64,000 bases of DNA from [Clostridium] hylemonae DSM 15053 (lineage in GTDB: Bacteria; Bacillota; Clostridia; Lachnospirales; Lachnospiraceae): positions 2,604,001 through 2,668,000 of the forward strand of contig NZ_CP036524.1 of the NCBI RefSeq assembly GCF_008281175.1, read 5' to 3'. Of the stretch, positions 45,020 to 53,554 are shown piece after piece. The notes beneath the pieces are model-generated. The model had not been told where the DNA came from, ran no database searches, and saw nothing but the letters and a program-made list of their open reading frames with translations. Position numbers and translations under genes: made by a program. Positions within the stretch are counted from its first letter, which is position 1, and every line of letters begins with the position of its first letter.

Positions 45020-45809
45020 CGACAAACCCCTTTTCTTTTAAAAACTGATAAACATATTCAATTCCTTCGTCATCGGTACTGACAATGGTCCGCTGTCTTG
45101 TTTCCAATGCTTTTGTATAGGTATCAACAACGCGGGTCCTGGAACCTTTGAGCCCGATTCTCTCCTCATGTATGTTCAGCCCTGCATTCGTGACTACCTC
45201 TATTTTATCGTCTACATACCGGTCTAAGTCAGCATAACTGACATACGGGGGAGAATATCTGCTCTCTCTGCTGACAGCCAGAAGAGCCGGTAATTCAAGT
45301 GAGTAATGTAAGATACATTCATCTGATTCCACACTGCATAAGATTGTATGATCTTTCATGCACTGTTCTTCTAGCTTTGTAATTCCGGAGAGAAAGCTGT
45401 AATCGATTCTTTCAGCTATTTGCGCCGGTACATGGGCTGTATCGCCATCGATCGTATGCGTTCCTGTCAAAATGATGTCCGCTTTGGCCTGCCGCAGATA
45501 ATCTCCAAGAATCAGGCTTGTAGCATAGGTATCGCTGCCAGAGTACGCCGCATCGGAGATCAGCACCGCCTTATCGGCTCCGATCCTGATATAGTCTCTG
45601 AGCTTAGGCTTAACTGATACAGGTCCCATAGTGACCAGTTCAACAGAAAGGCCATACTGTTTTTTTAACCGCAGTGTAGCCGCCAGGGCGCTTGCATCAT
45701 CCGGATTTATTATGGTTTTTACGTTTTCCCGGATCAGCTGTTTCTTTTCAGAGTCGTATTGGAACGCCTCTACATCCGGAACGAATTTAACTAAACAAAT
45801 AACTCTCAC
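45009..45809 (-). CDS. etfB: Electron transfer flavoprotein, beta subunit
   Basis: About 266 residues; family pattern VICLVKFVPDVEAF, NPDDASALAATLRLKKQYG, VELVTMGP and ILTGTHTIDGDTAHVPAQIAERI. Forms the ETF heterodimer with the alpha subunit and binds AMP or a second flavin. The start is uncertain: GTG at 45809 gives the usual N-terminus; GTG 45818 and TTG 45821 are alternatives. Confidence 0.9.
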   Translation of the reverse strand: MRVICLVKFVPDVEAFQYDSEKKQLIRENVKTIINPDDASALAATLRLKKQYGLSVELVTMGPVSVKPKLRDYIRIGADKAVLISDAAYSGSDTYATSLILGDYLRQAKADIILTGTHTIDGDTAHVPAQIAERIDYSFLSGITKLEEQCMKDHTILCSVESDECILHYSLELPALLAVSRESRYSPPYVSYADLDRYVDDKIEVVTNAGLNIHEERIGLKGSRTRVVDTYTKALETRQRTIVSTDDEGIEYVYQFLKEKGFVDEE

Positions 45810-45825
45810 TTGTATCACCAACCAA

Positions 45826-47085
45826 TTATTTCTTTTTGCCTGTCACCTTCATGAATAATACCAACAATACTGCACCGACTGCGCCGGCGATCGCAATACT
45901 GATAAAAAATCCGCTGTAACCGCCTTTGTCCCCATATGCTGTAAACATGAAACTGCTGATCATCGGCACAAATATTTCCGGCAGATATCCTATTAATGAA
46001 GAAAATCCAATGGCAGTACCGGTTATTTTTGTCTCCACGCCACAGTCTCCTAACAATGACCAGTATGTTCCCCGCACAGCATAAATGAAGAATCCTAATA
46101 TAAAGATCAGGGCGCAAAAGACTGTCTGTCCGGATGTATATGGTATGACAGAGATCACAACGAGCAGCGCTGACGCACATAGCAGTGTCAGAAGCACGGT
46201 TTTTGCCTTCCCAAACTTATCAGCGATAAATCCGCCGATGATACCGCCGATCGGTCTCATCCAAAGCAATACTGTCGCGATCGTACTGACAGCTACCGGA
46301 CCCACTCCAACATTTGTCTGCAGAAAACCGCTGAAATAGTACACAGTATAGGTAACGGCATATGACATAAAGATGATTCCTGCCATTATAAAAATAGATT
46401 TGTTCTTAAATAATGTCCCCAGATCACTGAACCGGAATTTTTCGTTTTCTGCTGCTTCCTTTACTTCGTTATCTGCAGAAGTGTTTTCCTTTACAAAGAC
46501 CGCTACAAGTATTCCTATTACCAACGCAACGATGCTATAAAGGTAAATGACCGCCACCATAGCACTGCGCTTATCTGCGATGGCAGTTGCGCTTCCCAGA
46601 ATCCTTGCAAAAATAAATACTGCAACACTGGCAAGTATTGCTTCTACAACACCCCGGCCGCCATCGAGAATACCGAAAAATCTGCCTTCCTCTCCTTTGC
46701 TTGCCAACATCTTTACAACCTTCATATGTGCACTCCAGAAAGTCAGCACCGCTGAAAATCCCCAGATCGCATAGATGATAATAACACTGGTATAGCTGGG
46801 GATCTGAGCAAACCAAAATCCGCCCACAGCAATCCCGAACAGGGACACTAAAACCAATTTTTTTGCCGAGAATTTATCTGCGATGATCCCGCTTGGAAGA
46901 TATCCAATGGTGAACGCTATGCCAAGCGCTGACATCACAGTGTTCAGCTGCGGAAGCGTCATATTGAATACTTCCAGCATCGTTTCCTGATAGTTCGTTC
47001 TCAAATAGAGCATTGGATAAACAGCTCCTGCCGCCAAGACCATCAGCATAAACTGTAAGTAACGATCCATTTTTTCTTTTTTCAT
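45826..47085 (-). CDS. MFS transporter, OPA-like
   Basis: 419-residue transporter with 12 hydrophobic segments. The loop GIAFTIGYLPSGIIADKFSAKK is the MFS motif after helix 2, and GEEGRFFGILDGGRGVVEA resembles organophosphate:phosphate antiporters and hexuronate-type carriers. Start 47085 is preceded by CGGGG; an ATG at 47100 is possible but has no good site. Probable importer for the substrate of the FAD oxidase operon. Confidence 0.85.
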   Translation of the reverse strand: MKKEKMDRYLQFMLMVLAAGAVYPMLYLRTNYQETMLEVFNMTLPQLNTVMSALGIAFTIGYLPSGIIADKFSAKKLVLVSLFGIAVGGFWFAQIPSYTSVIIIYAIWGFSAVLTFWSAHMKVVKMLASKGEEGRFFGILDGGRGVVEAILASVAVFIFARILGSATAIADKRSAMVAVIYLYSIVALVIGILVAVFVKENTSADNEVKEAAENEKFRFSDLGTLFKNKSIFIMAGIIFMSYAVTYTVYYFSGFLQTNVGVGPVAVSTIATVLLWMRPIGGIIGGFIADKFGKAKTVLLTLLCASALLVVISVIPYTSGQTVFCALIFILGFFIYAVRGTYWSLLGDCGVETKITGTAIGFSSLIGYLPEIFVPMISSFMFTAYGDKGGYSGFFISIAIAGAVGAVLLVLFMKVTGKKK

Positions 47086-47108
47086 TCCCATACCCCGCAT
47101 ATGTAAAA

Positions 47109-48578
47109 TTATTGATATTTTTTCCCTTCTTCTTGTGGGAAAATAGTTCCAAAATTCATAATTCCATTCGGATCAAATGCTTCCTTTAACTTTTCAAGCA
47201 TATAGTAAGCAGAGCCATGTTCCTCCTTTGTCCATTCATTCCGGTATTTTCCGATACCGTGGTGATGGCACATAGAACCGCCTTCTTTGAGCGTTTCCTC
47301 AACGATGATCCTCTGCAGAGGGTGGTGATATATCCGCATCTCATCTTCCGGATTGCAGTTGATATTATAGTTATAGACAAAATACATGTTAGTACCATTG
47401 ATATAACTATGTGATGAATGACCGCCCAACATAGTAAGGTCATCTACCCGCGGAAATTCTTTCTTAATACGTTCGATAACGTTATAGTAAATCTTCGGTA
47501 TTGTTTCCCAATCAGCCGAAACTTCTGTGGTGAACCCATCATGCCGGTCGTTGTCGATCATACTCTGGCGCTCGTCGTCCAGATCCTGCTGTGACCAATT
47601 CAAATGATTGAACCATTCCTCTATCAGCGATGCATCTACCGGCTCAATGATTCCGGACTGGTACTTTTCAACTGCCTTTTCAATTTCAGCCCCCGTGGCC
47701 TCAACAATACCGGCCGGTCCCTCTGCCATGAAAAGGAGTACACATTTCCCTTTATGGAAATGATAAAAATGCTGCCTTGCATCTTCTTCTGAATAGACTC
47801 TGGCCACTGACGGCTTAAACCCATTCACAACTACTTCTCTTAAAACTTTGATCCCGGTATCGATATCCTTTACCAGATATCCATAAAATTTATTATTTTC
47901 CGGATAAAACTTGAAGATTTTCACAGTAACTTCTGTGATATAACAGAGAGTTCCTTCATTTCCGATTACAATGTGCCGGATATCCGGTCCTCCTGCCCGC
48001 CTGGAAACATTCTTGATCCTGCTGATGTGCCCGTCAGGAAAGACACATTCCAGGCCAGCCACCATATCCTCGATCCCGCCGTAAAGCGTGGAAAACTGGC
48101 CAATACTTCTGGTAGCCACAAGCCCTCCAAACTCCGCAACCGGTTTTGACTGCGGGGAATGGCCGGTCGTATATCCCAGCTTTCTTAATTCATCCTCGAG
48201 AGTCTGGAGCTGTACTCCTGCCTGAACAGTTGCCTGCATATTGTATGTATCGATCTTTATGATTTTTTTCATTCTGTTTGCATCCACAACAACGGTACAT
48301 TCTTTCCAGTTTTCCAGGCCACCCTCTGTTGCTGTCTTCCCGCTCCTTGGAATCACATTTACTCCATTGTTATTACAGAACTGCAGTATCTTTTTCACTT
48401 CATCCGTTGTATCAGGATAGACAATTGCCATCGGAATCGGAACATCCAGCACTTTTTTTGCCTTTGCATATTTTTTATACCTGTCTGCGGCAGCGTCATA
48501 CAGCGCCTCTTCATCTAAGTTGATCTGATCTTCCTCCAGAATGCCGCGAAGTCCTTCCAGTAGTTCAGTTTTAGTCAT
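47109..48578 (-). CDS. FAD-linked oxidase, alkyl-DHAP-synthase/GlcD-like
   Basis: 489 residues. An FAD-binding (PCMH) domain spans about 50-230: IVYPDTTDEVKKILQFCNNNGVNVIPRSGKT, then AGVQLQTLEDELRKLGYTTGHSPQS and GGLVATRSIGQFSTLYGGIEDMVAG. The C-terminal part has SMCHHHGIGKYRNEW, resembling the His-rich active-site loop of alkyldihydroxyacetonephosphate synthase, and ends AFDPNGIMNFGTIF as in GlcD. Probably a flavin dehydrogenase of a 2-hydroxy acid or alcohol that passes electrons to the ETF of the operon. First gene; AAGGAGGGC start site. Confidence 0.85.
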   Translation of the reverse strand: MTKTELLEGLRGILEEDQINLDEEALYDAAADRYKKYAKAKKVLDVPIPMAIVYPDTTDEVKKILQFCNNNGVNVIPRSGKTATEGGLENWKECTVVVDANRMKKIIKIDTYNMQATVQAGVQLQTLEDELRKLGYTTGHSPQSKPVAEFGGLVATRSIGQFSTLYGGIEDMVAGLECVFPDGHISRIKNVSRRAGGPDIRHIVIGNEGTLCYITEVTVKIFKFYPENNKFYGYLVKDIDTGIKVLREVVVNGFKPSVARVYSEEDARQHFYHFHKGKCVLLFMAEGPAGIVEATGAEIEKAVEKYQSGIIEPVDASLIEEWFNHLNWSQQDLDDERQSMIDNDRHDGFTTEVSADWETIPKIYYNVIERIKKEFPRVDDLTMLGGHSSHSYINGTNMYFVYNYNINCNPEDEMRIYHHPLQRIIVEETLKEGGSMCHHHGIGKYRNEWTKEEHGSAYYMLEKLKEAFDPNGIMNFGTIFPQEEGKKYQ

Positions 48579-48624
48579 AAAGCCCTCCTTGAATTATCAT
48601 TAAATAGTTTGCAATTGTTCCACA

Positions 48625-48657
48625 ATTATACTTTAGCCGGCTAAACGCAGTATAATT
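48625..48657 (-). promoter_or_regulatory. Promoter/operator dyads of the FAD-oxidase operon
   Basis: A minus-strand TATAAT (48625-48630) is preceded, inside the -10/-35 spacer, by the perfect palindrome TTTAGCCGGCTAAA (48632-48645). An outer inverted repeat AATTATAC (48624-48631) with GTATAATT (48650-48657) brackets it. It is a good candidate repressor site. Confidence 0.6.
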
Positions 48658-48755
48658 TGTTTCTTAATCTATTTTTTACTATACATTTCCTGAATCTCCT
48701 TGTCAATAATTTTTTGGAAAATTTTTCGCTTTATTTGATATTTATTGTTTTATAT

Positions 48756-48802
48756 GGAAAATTTTCCTTTTCATTGACAGGCAGAAAAAAGTAAGATATA
48801 GT
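48756..48802 (+). promoter_or_regulatory. Promoter of the RpiR regulator gene
   Basis: TTGACA (48774-48779), a 17-base spacer and TATAGT (48797-48802) precede the RpiR gene. Just upstream is the palindrome GGAAAATTTTCC (48756-48767); a near copy GGAAAATTTTT lies about 40 bases before it. These may be RpiR operators. Confidence 0.7.
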
Positions 48803-48823
48803 TAAGATATCAGGAGAGTCAAA

Positions 48824-49555
48824 ATGCAATATTTTAATACGGATAATCTAAATGAATTTGAAAAAAGAATATTAGAAACTCTTAACTTAGAGTGTAAAAA
48901 GAATAAAAAACTGCGTATCATCAACGCAGCTGAGCTTTGCGGATGTTCCACCTCAAAAATATCTAAAACCGTTAAAAAGCTGGGATTTAACAATTATAAG
49001 CAATATGTCAACTTTATAAATGACGAATATATCCCGGAGAAACCGGCCTCAAATGAATTTGACAGAATCAGAGATTTTCTGGATAATTTTGATTTGACAA
49101 TGGTAGATAAGTTTATAGAATTACTGGATAAGCACGACAAGATATTACTGTTTGGTTATGGTCCTTCTCTTTTTTGTGCGCAATATCTGGAATTCAAGTT
49201 AAGGCTCTTTATTAATAAGACAGTTATAACCATCACGGATGAATTTTCCGCCGCCTCATTAATTGACGAGAAAACGCTGCTTATCATATTTTCTGCAACC
49301 GGCGGGTTCTCTTCTTTTGATAACCTGAAAAAGATCGCCCGGGAGAAAGGCGGCGATTTATTGCTCCTGATCGAGGAATACAATACATCTGCACTGTCTG
49401 ATGACTGCCAGGTTCTTTTTCTTACAGATACTTTCCAGACTTTCACTACTGTACCATATCAGAAGTCCAGAATTGTCTTCTTCATATTCATAGAAGAAGT
49501 GATACAGCACATTATTAAAAGAAATGAGAATAACGCTGTCTCCTCCGGCAAATAG
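48824..49555 (+). CDS. RpiR family transcriptional regulator
   Basis: 243 residues: an N-terminal winged helix (LRIINAAELCGCSTSKISKTVKKLGFNNYKQYVNFIN) and a C-terminal SIS domain (KILLFGYGPSLFCAQYLEFKLRLF, LLIIFSATGGFSSF) that binds a phosphosugar. Divergent from the FAD-oxidase operon, which it most likely controls in response to a phosphorylated intermediate made by the FGGY kinase. AGGAG start site. Confidence 0.85.
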   Translation: MQYFNTDNLNEFEKRILETLNLECKKNKKLRIINAAELCGCSTSKISKTVKKLGFNNYKQYVNFINDEYIPEKPASNEFDRIRDFLDNFDLTMVDKFIELLDKHDKILLFGYGPSLFCAQYLEFKLRLFINKTVITITDEFSAASLIDEKTLLIIFSATGGFSSFDNLKKIAREKGGDLLLLIEEYNTSALSDDCQVLFLTDTFQTFTTVPYQKSRIVFFIFIEEVIQHIIKRNENNAVSSGK

Positions 49556-49571
49556 TGTAAAATGCGCCGGC

Positions 49572-50156
49572 TCACATATTCTTGTCCGGATCAGAGAGGA
49601 ATATACCCATATATCCTTTACAGATCAGCGTCCCGAGCAGCTTAGACAGCTGCGCGGCAGACATTCTGTCGTCATCCATGATCCAGTTTTTGATGACGCT
49701 TGTCCCCCCGCAAGTCGCAAAGAGATATGCTGTTTTTTCTGCGTCGGGATCTGCGCTTCCAAAGCTGCTCCATTCCCGGATGACTGCCTCATTTGCCGCA
49801 ATCATTTTTTCGGAGAACGCACGGTCACCGTGTTCGCCGAGCAGCGCACGGAAACTGTCTATATTTCGTTCTACGTAGCGGAGGCATGTGCGGACAGAAT
49901 CAATCACCTCCTGCAGGCCTGTCTCAGGGCTTAGATTCTGGAAACGTACGATCAATTCCTTCAGAATATCATCTTCAATTTCTTCCAGAAGTTCATGCTG
50001 GGTGTCATAATATGTATAGAAGGTGCTGCGGTTGATCCCCGCTGTCTCACACAGCTCTTTAATGCTGATCCTGTCCATGTCTTTTTTCTGAAGCAGTTCG
50101 ATCAGGGCTTGCTTTAGAAGTTCGACGGATAATCTCTTTCTCTTATCATCTTTCAT
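49572..50156 (-). CDS. TetR family transcriptional regulator
   Basis: 194 residues. Helix-turn-helix at about 24-45 (DRISIKELCETAGINRSTFYTYYDTQHELLEEI), followed by an all-helical ligand domain of the TetR_C_33-like kind (EKMIAANEAVIREWSSFG). Divergent from the two SDR genes, which it probably represses. A minus-strand TTGACA (50299-50304) with TATATT 16 bases on is its likely promoter. Confidence 0.88.
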   Translation of the reverse strand: MKDDKRKRLSVELLKQALIELLQKKDMDRISIKELCETAGINRSTFYTYYDTQHELLEEIEDDILKELIVRFQNLSPETGLQEVIDSVRTCLRYVERNIDSFRALLGEHGDRAFSEKMIAANEAVIREWSSFGSADPDAEKTAYLFATCGGTSVIKNWIMDDDRMSAAQLSKLLGTLICKGYMGIFLSDPDKNM

Positions 50157-50329
50157 TTTTAATCTCCATTTACCGATAATTTTCTATCAATTCCAACAAT
50201 TGAGTTTTCTTTTGTCTTAAATCATACATAATTCTGATATCTGATGGTATACATGCAAAGTTATTCTATTTATAATTATAATATAACAAGTACATAGTGT
50301 GTCAAGTTGTTCGTACAGGAGGGAACGAT

Positions 50330-51097
50330 ATGGAAAAGAAATTAGACAATAAAGTTGTACTTCTGACAGGTGCCAGTAAAGGGCTGGGAAGAGAAATGGC
50401 GGTATATCTGGCGTCGGAAGGAGCAAAGCTGGCAATCTGCGCCCGTACACGGGATCAGCTGGAAGAGACTGCAAAAATGTGCACAGATGCGGGCAGTGAA
50501 GCGGTTCCGGTAGTCTGTGACGTATCGGACAGAGAGCAGCTTCGTAATTTTGTAAGCACGGCGGCAGAGCACTTCGGCAGGATCGACGCATTGATCAATA
50601 ACGCGGCTTATAAATATTCTAATGCACCGTTTCTGGAACAAACAGAGGAGGATCTGCTGAATGCTTTTTCCTCAGGTTTATTCGCTGTCTGGGATTCTAT
50701 GAGGCTCTGTTTTCCATATATGAAAGAAAAGGGCGGGGCCATTGTCAACATACTTTCGGCGACCTATGCAGAAGCGATCTACGGTGAAGCGTCATCCAAT
50801 GCCGACAAGGGCGGGATCCGTTCACTGTCCATGGCCGCGGCCAGAGACTGGGGAAGACATAATATACGGGTCAATACAATAGCTCCGGACCTCAGAAAGA
50901 CATTTTATGAAAATGTACCTGAAGAGTTTAATGACTGGGTTCAGACAAGGGAAACTCATTTCGCTACAGCGGCGGGAATAGAAGGAAATCCAAAGAGTGT
51001 AGGAGCTGCGGCCGCGTTTCTCATCTCTGATGATTCACAGTGGATCACCGGACAGAATATCACGGTGGACGGCGGCCGGTGTATCCTTTTTATCTGA
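50330..51097 (+). CDS. SDR family protein lacking the catalytic tyrosine
   Basis: 255 residues with a normal SDR cofactor loop (LLTGASKGLGRE, 12-22), LINNAA and an active-site Ser in NILSATY (S143). The YxxxK motif reads SNADK: the lysine (K160) is kept but the tyrosine is Ser (S156). A normal hydride-transfer mechanism is therefore doubtful. The C-terminus GQNITVDGGRCIL is typical. AGGAGG at 50317-50322 fixes the start. It precedes an intact paralogue, with which it may form a heteromer. Confidence 0.83.
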   Translation: MEKKLDNKVVLLTGASKGLGREMAVYLASEGAKLAICARTRDQLEETAKMCTDAGSEAVPVVCDVSDREQLRNFVSTAAEHFGRIDALINNAAYKYSNAPFLEQTEEDLLNAFSSGLFAVWDSMRLCFPYMKEKGGAIVNILSATYAEAIYGEASSNADKGGIRSLSMAAARDWGRHNIRVNTIAPDLRKTFYENVPEEFNDWVQTRETHFATAAGIEGNPKSVGAAAAFLISDDSQWITGQNITVDGGRCILFI

Positions 51098-51147
51098 CAG
51101 TTGTCTGCTGCCCGAAGTCCGATCGATCAAGTAAGGAGGTTAAGAAT

Positions 51148-51921
51148 ATGTTTGAAGATTTAAAGGGAAAGGTTGTTCTGCTCACTGGCGCCAGTATGGG
51201 ACTGGGCCGCCAGCAGGCTATTTATTTTTATAAGCTTGGAATGAAGGTTTCTATTTGCGCAAGGCGGGAAGAAAAATTGCTCGAGGTTGTGGAGCTGTGC
51301 AAGGAGACAGGCGCGGACGGTGAGATCATGGAAGTGCCATGTGATATCAGTAATTATGATCAGTTAAAGAATTATGTGGATAAAACGGTGGAGCGTTTTG
51401 GAACTATAGACTTTCTAGTCAACAACGCTAATAAAGAAGCTCTTCTTATGCCACTTGACGAACAGCCGGATGATATACTGAAAAAAGATATATTTGTGGG
51501 ATGTATGGCCCATTGGAGGCTGATGAAGCTGTGCGTACCTTATATGAAAGGAAAGAAGGCATCGATCATCAACTATGCTTCCGGCAATTACCAGCTCGGA
51601 ATGGACGGGATGGCTTCTTATGATGCGGATAAAGGCGCGATCAGAGGGCTGGCAATGGTTGCGGCGAGGGAACTGGGACAATACGGGATCCGTGTAAATA
51701 CAGTAGGTCCCGCGGCGGTCACAGACACCGTGCTCAACAACACCCCGCCGGAGTACAGAGACTGGGTAATACGTTGTTCTTCCTGCAATTCTCTGCGCCG
51801 TGTCGGACTGCCGGAGACGGACATACCGCCGGTAGTGGCATGGCTTATGTCTGAGACAAGCGGATGGGTGTCCGGACAGAATATCAATATAGACGGCGGC
51901 TCCTGCATCTATGGAATGTAA
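51148..51921 (+). CDS. SDR family oxidoreductase
   Basis: 257 residues; cofactor loop LLTGASMGLGRQ, FLVNNANKEA, S145 in INYASGN, Y158 and K162 in YDADK, C-terminal GQNINIDGGSCIYG. It is a clear paralogue of the preceding gene but has all catalytic residues. AAGGAGGT precedes the start at 51148. Substrate unknown; regulated with its partner by the divergent TetR protein (inference). Confidence 0.87.
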   Translation: MFEDLKGKVVLLTGASMGLGRQQAIYFYKLGMKVSICARREEKLLEVVELCKETGADGEIMEVPCDISNYDQLKNYVDKTVERFGTIDFLVNNANKEALLMPLDEQPDDILKKDIFVGCMAHWRLMKLCVPYMKGKKASIINYASGNYQLGMDGMASYDADKGAIRGLAMVAARELGQYGIRVNTVGPAAVTDTVLNNTPPEYRDWVIRCSSCNSLRRVGLPETDIPPVVAWLMSETSGWVSGQNINIDGGSCIYGM

Positions 51922-51975
51922 GCGCTAAAGCGCCGCGCCTTATCTGGCCGCATGTATTTTACGTATAACAAAGAA

Positions 51976-52016
51976 AAAGTGGAAAAGCTTTGCTATAAGC
52001 TTCTTCCACTTTTTCT
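51976..52016 (+). terminator. Rho-independent terminator
   Basis: AAAGTGGAA...GCTT and AAGCTTCTTCCACTTT arms (51976-52013, one-base bulge) followed by a T-rich run. The remaining bases to 52190 show nothing recognisable. Confidence 0.8.
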
Positions 52017-52190
52017 CTCTCTTGTCTGTATCATCTCTTTTTTCTTTGTCTTGTAGCCTTTGCCTGTGCGTCTGCGTCCATCCCCATCAGAACACCTGCA
52101 TTACAAGCCTAAAAGTATCGTTCATAAAAGGTTTTTTCACTTTCTTTCCAATATCTTAACTTTTCTGTCACATTTAATAGTTTAATCTCT

Positions 52191-52565
52191 TCAGCCGTTC
52201 TGTTTTCGCCCCCCTTTCTTAGTAAATGTTTTATTCAGTTTAATTTCTGTTGGTATAATCGTAAGTGCCATGATTGCTATCTGGATAAAAACCAAATAAA
52301 CTATCCATGTCTCAAAATCTGACCAGTCTTTAATATATACAATAAACGCAAATGAAAGCACTGCCAATGCAATACCTGTGGTAAAATTTATTTTCCCCCA
52401 AAGTTTATGAGCATAAGACCACGTATCTTGATTTAATCTTGACATAGTGCTTCGGTATCCTGACAGTCCGTTCCTGTCTGCCGGTGGTTTTTTCTCCCAC
52501 CGTTTACCTAATACAATCATAGAAATTGGAACTAATAGTGAACAGACAAGTAAAAATGCAAACAT
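52191..52565 (-). CDS. SdpI family membrane protein
   Basis: 124 residues with three hydrophobic segments. The loop GYRSTMSRLNQDTWSYAHKLWGKI is the SdpI signature. SdpI of Bacillus subtilis is an immunity protein against a toxic peptide; small relatives like this are common in Firmicutes without known partner toxins. AGGAGGT start site. First-from-left of four small same-strand genes. Confidence 0.8.
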   Translation of the reverse strand: MFAFLLVCSLLVPISMIVLGKRWEKKPPADRNGLSGYRSTMSRLNQDTWSYAHKLWGKINFTTGIALAVLSFAFIVYIKDWSDFETWIVYLVFIQIAIMALTIIPTEIKLNKTFTKKGGRKQNG

Positions 52566-52613
52566 TCTAATACCTCCTCGTAAACAACTTCAAATGCAAG
52601 CTGGAAGTTGTCA

Positions 52614-52958
52614 TCAACTAAAGCCTGCCCATATTCCAACTACTATAAGTAACATACCCAGTATTCTCCCTATAAATTTTGACTTTCGGTATCCAAAAAA
52701 AGCAATCGTATCGGGAGTTGTAAACGGCAATAAAACAACAACTATACCCATTAGTATAATTCCAGTTCCTGTTATGAAGTCACTGTTTGATAAAATGCCA
52801 TAAAGCATAACTAAAAATGCAACAATAATTTCTAAAATAAAATATTTAATTTTGCGGTTATCTTTCTCAACTAACTGTCTAAAATTGTTTTCACATTCGT
52901 TACAACAAAATTCAATATGAATATTTAGTTTTTTGCCACAATATCTACATTTTTTCAT
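52614..52958 (-). CDS. Zinc-ribbon small membrane protein, unknown function
   Basis: 114 residues. An N-terminal treble-clef or zinc ribbon, CRYCGKKLNIHIEFCCNEC, is followed by two or three hydrophobic segments (IKYFILEIIVAFLVMLYGIL, FITGTGIILMGIVVVLLPF, IGRILGMLLIVVGIWAG). I recognise no family. Weak AGAGGT site. Member of the small-gene string. Confidence 0.6.
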   Translation of the reverse strand: MKKCRYCGKKLNIHIEFCCNECENNFRQLVEKDNRKIKYFILEIIVAFLVMLYGILSNSDFITGTGIILMGIVVVLLPFTTPDTIAFFGYRKSKFIGRILGMLLIVVGIWAGFS

Positions 52959-52987
52959 TAAAAATATACCTCTGCAACTTCAAATTG

Positions 52988-53515
52988 TCAAAATACACAT
53001 TTATAAAATCTTCCAGTAGTAATTATATCTCCACCACTACATTCATATGGGACATCCTTCACATAGACAAATCCAAGATTTTTAATAATTCGTCCCGAAG
53101 CAAGATTTTCTGTTGCATGAATGGCAATACATTCTTTCACTTTTAATACTTCTTTCGCATATTTCATTACTGTACTCATAGCTTCCGAGATGTACCCTTT
53201 ACCCCAGAACTTTTTACCGAGATTGTAGGAAATATCCCAATTATTTTCATCCTCATTAAAATATATAAGACAAGTACCTATAATCTTAGATGTTTCTTTT
53301 AATATGATGATCCATCGATTCCATTTATCATCCGCTATTTTGCCTAATTCAAATTCTACAAATTTTTTTGTGTCACTTATATCGTTGCTTGCTTTCCAAT
53401 ACATATATCTCGAAACATCTTCATCCTGCATCCAGCAATTAAAAATTTCATTTATATCATCCTGATGAATTTTTCTTAAAATTAATCGCTCCGTTTCCAA
53501 GTTAGGTGTATCCAT
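52988..53515 (-). CDS. GNAT family N-acetyltransferase (RimJ/RimL type)
   Basis: 175 residues. ETERLILRKIHQDDINEIFNCW and the acetyl-CoA loop YNLGKKFWGKGYISEAMSTVMKYA, then ATENLASGRIIKNLGFVYVKD, are the RimJ/RimL pattern. It transfers acetyl to an amino group of an unknown protein or small molecule. Start at 53515 has GGAGGGG; a GTG at 53527 lies within that site. Confidence 0.9.
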   Translation of the reverse strand: MDTPNLETERLILRKIHQDDINEIFNCWMQDEDVSRYMYWKASNDISDTKKFVEFELGKIADDKWNRWIIILKETSKIIGTCLIYFNEDENNWDISYNLGKKFWGKGYISEAMSTVMKYAKEVLKVKECIAIHATENLASGRIIKNLGFVYVKDVPYECSGGDIITTGRFYKCVF

Positions 53516-53554
53516 TTTCCCCTCCACAACTTCAAATTTTCTGTTAACCTGCTG

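Larger units (their letters stand above)
52585..53537 (-). repeat. Repeated 11-base intergenic motif (3 copies)
   Basis: CAACTTCAAAT (plus strand) occurs at 52585-52595, 52975-52985 and 53527-53537, each just upstream of the ribosome binding site of one of the small minus-strand genes. The first copy also forms a hairpin with GAAGTTG at 52602-52608. Confidence 0.7.

Noticed and set aside
52017-52190. Minus-strand short frame MGMDADAQAKATRQRKKR and neighbours as a gene or mobile-element remnant
   Set aside because: Too short, no recognisable family and no clear ribosome binding site.
52566-53554. Integron attC sites between the small genes
   Set aside because: The shared motif lacks a recognisable R''/R' core pair and long imperfect dyad in each copy, and no integrase is present.
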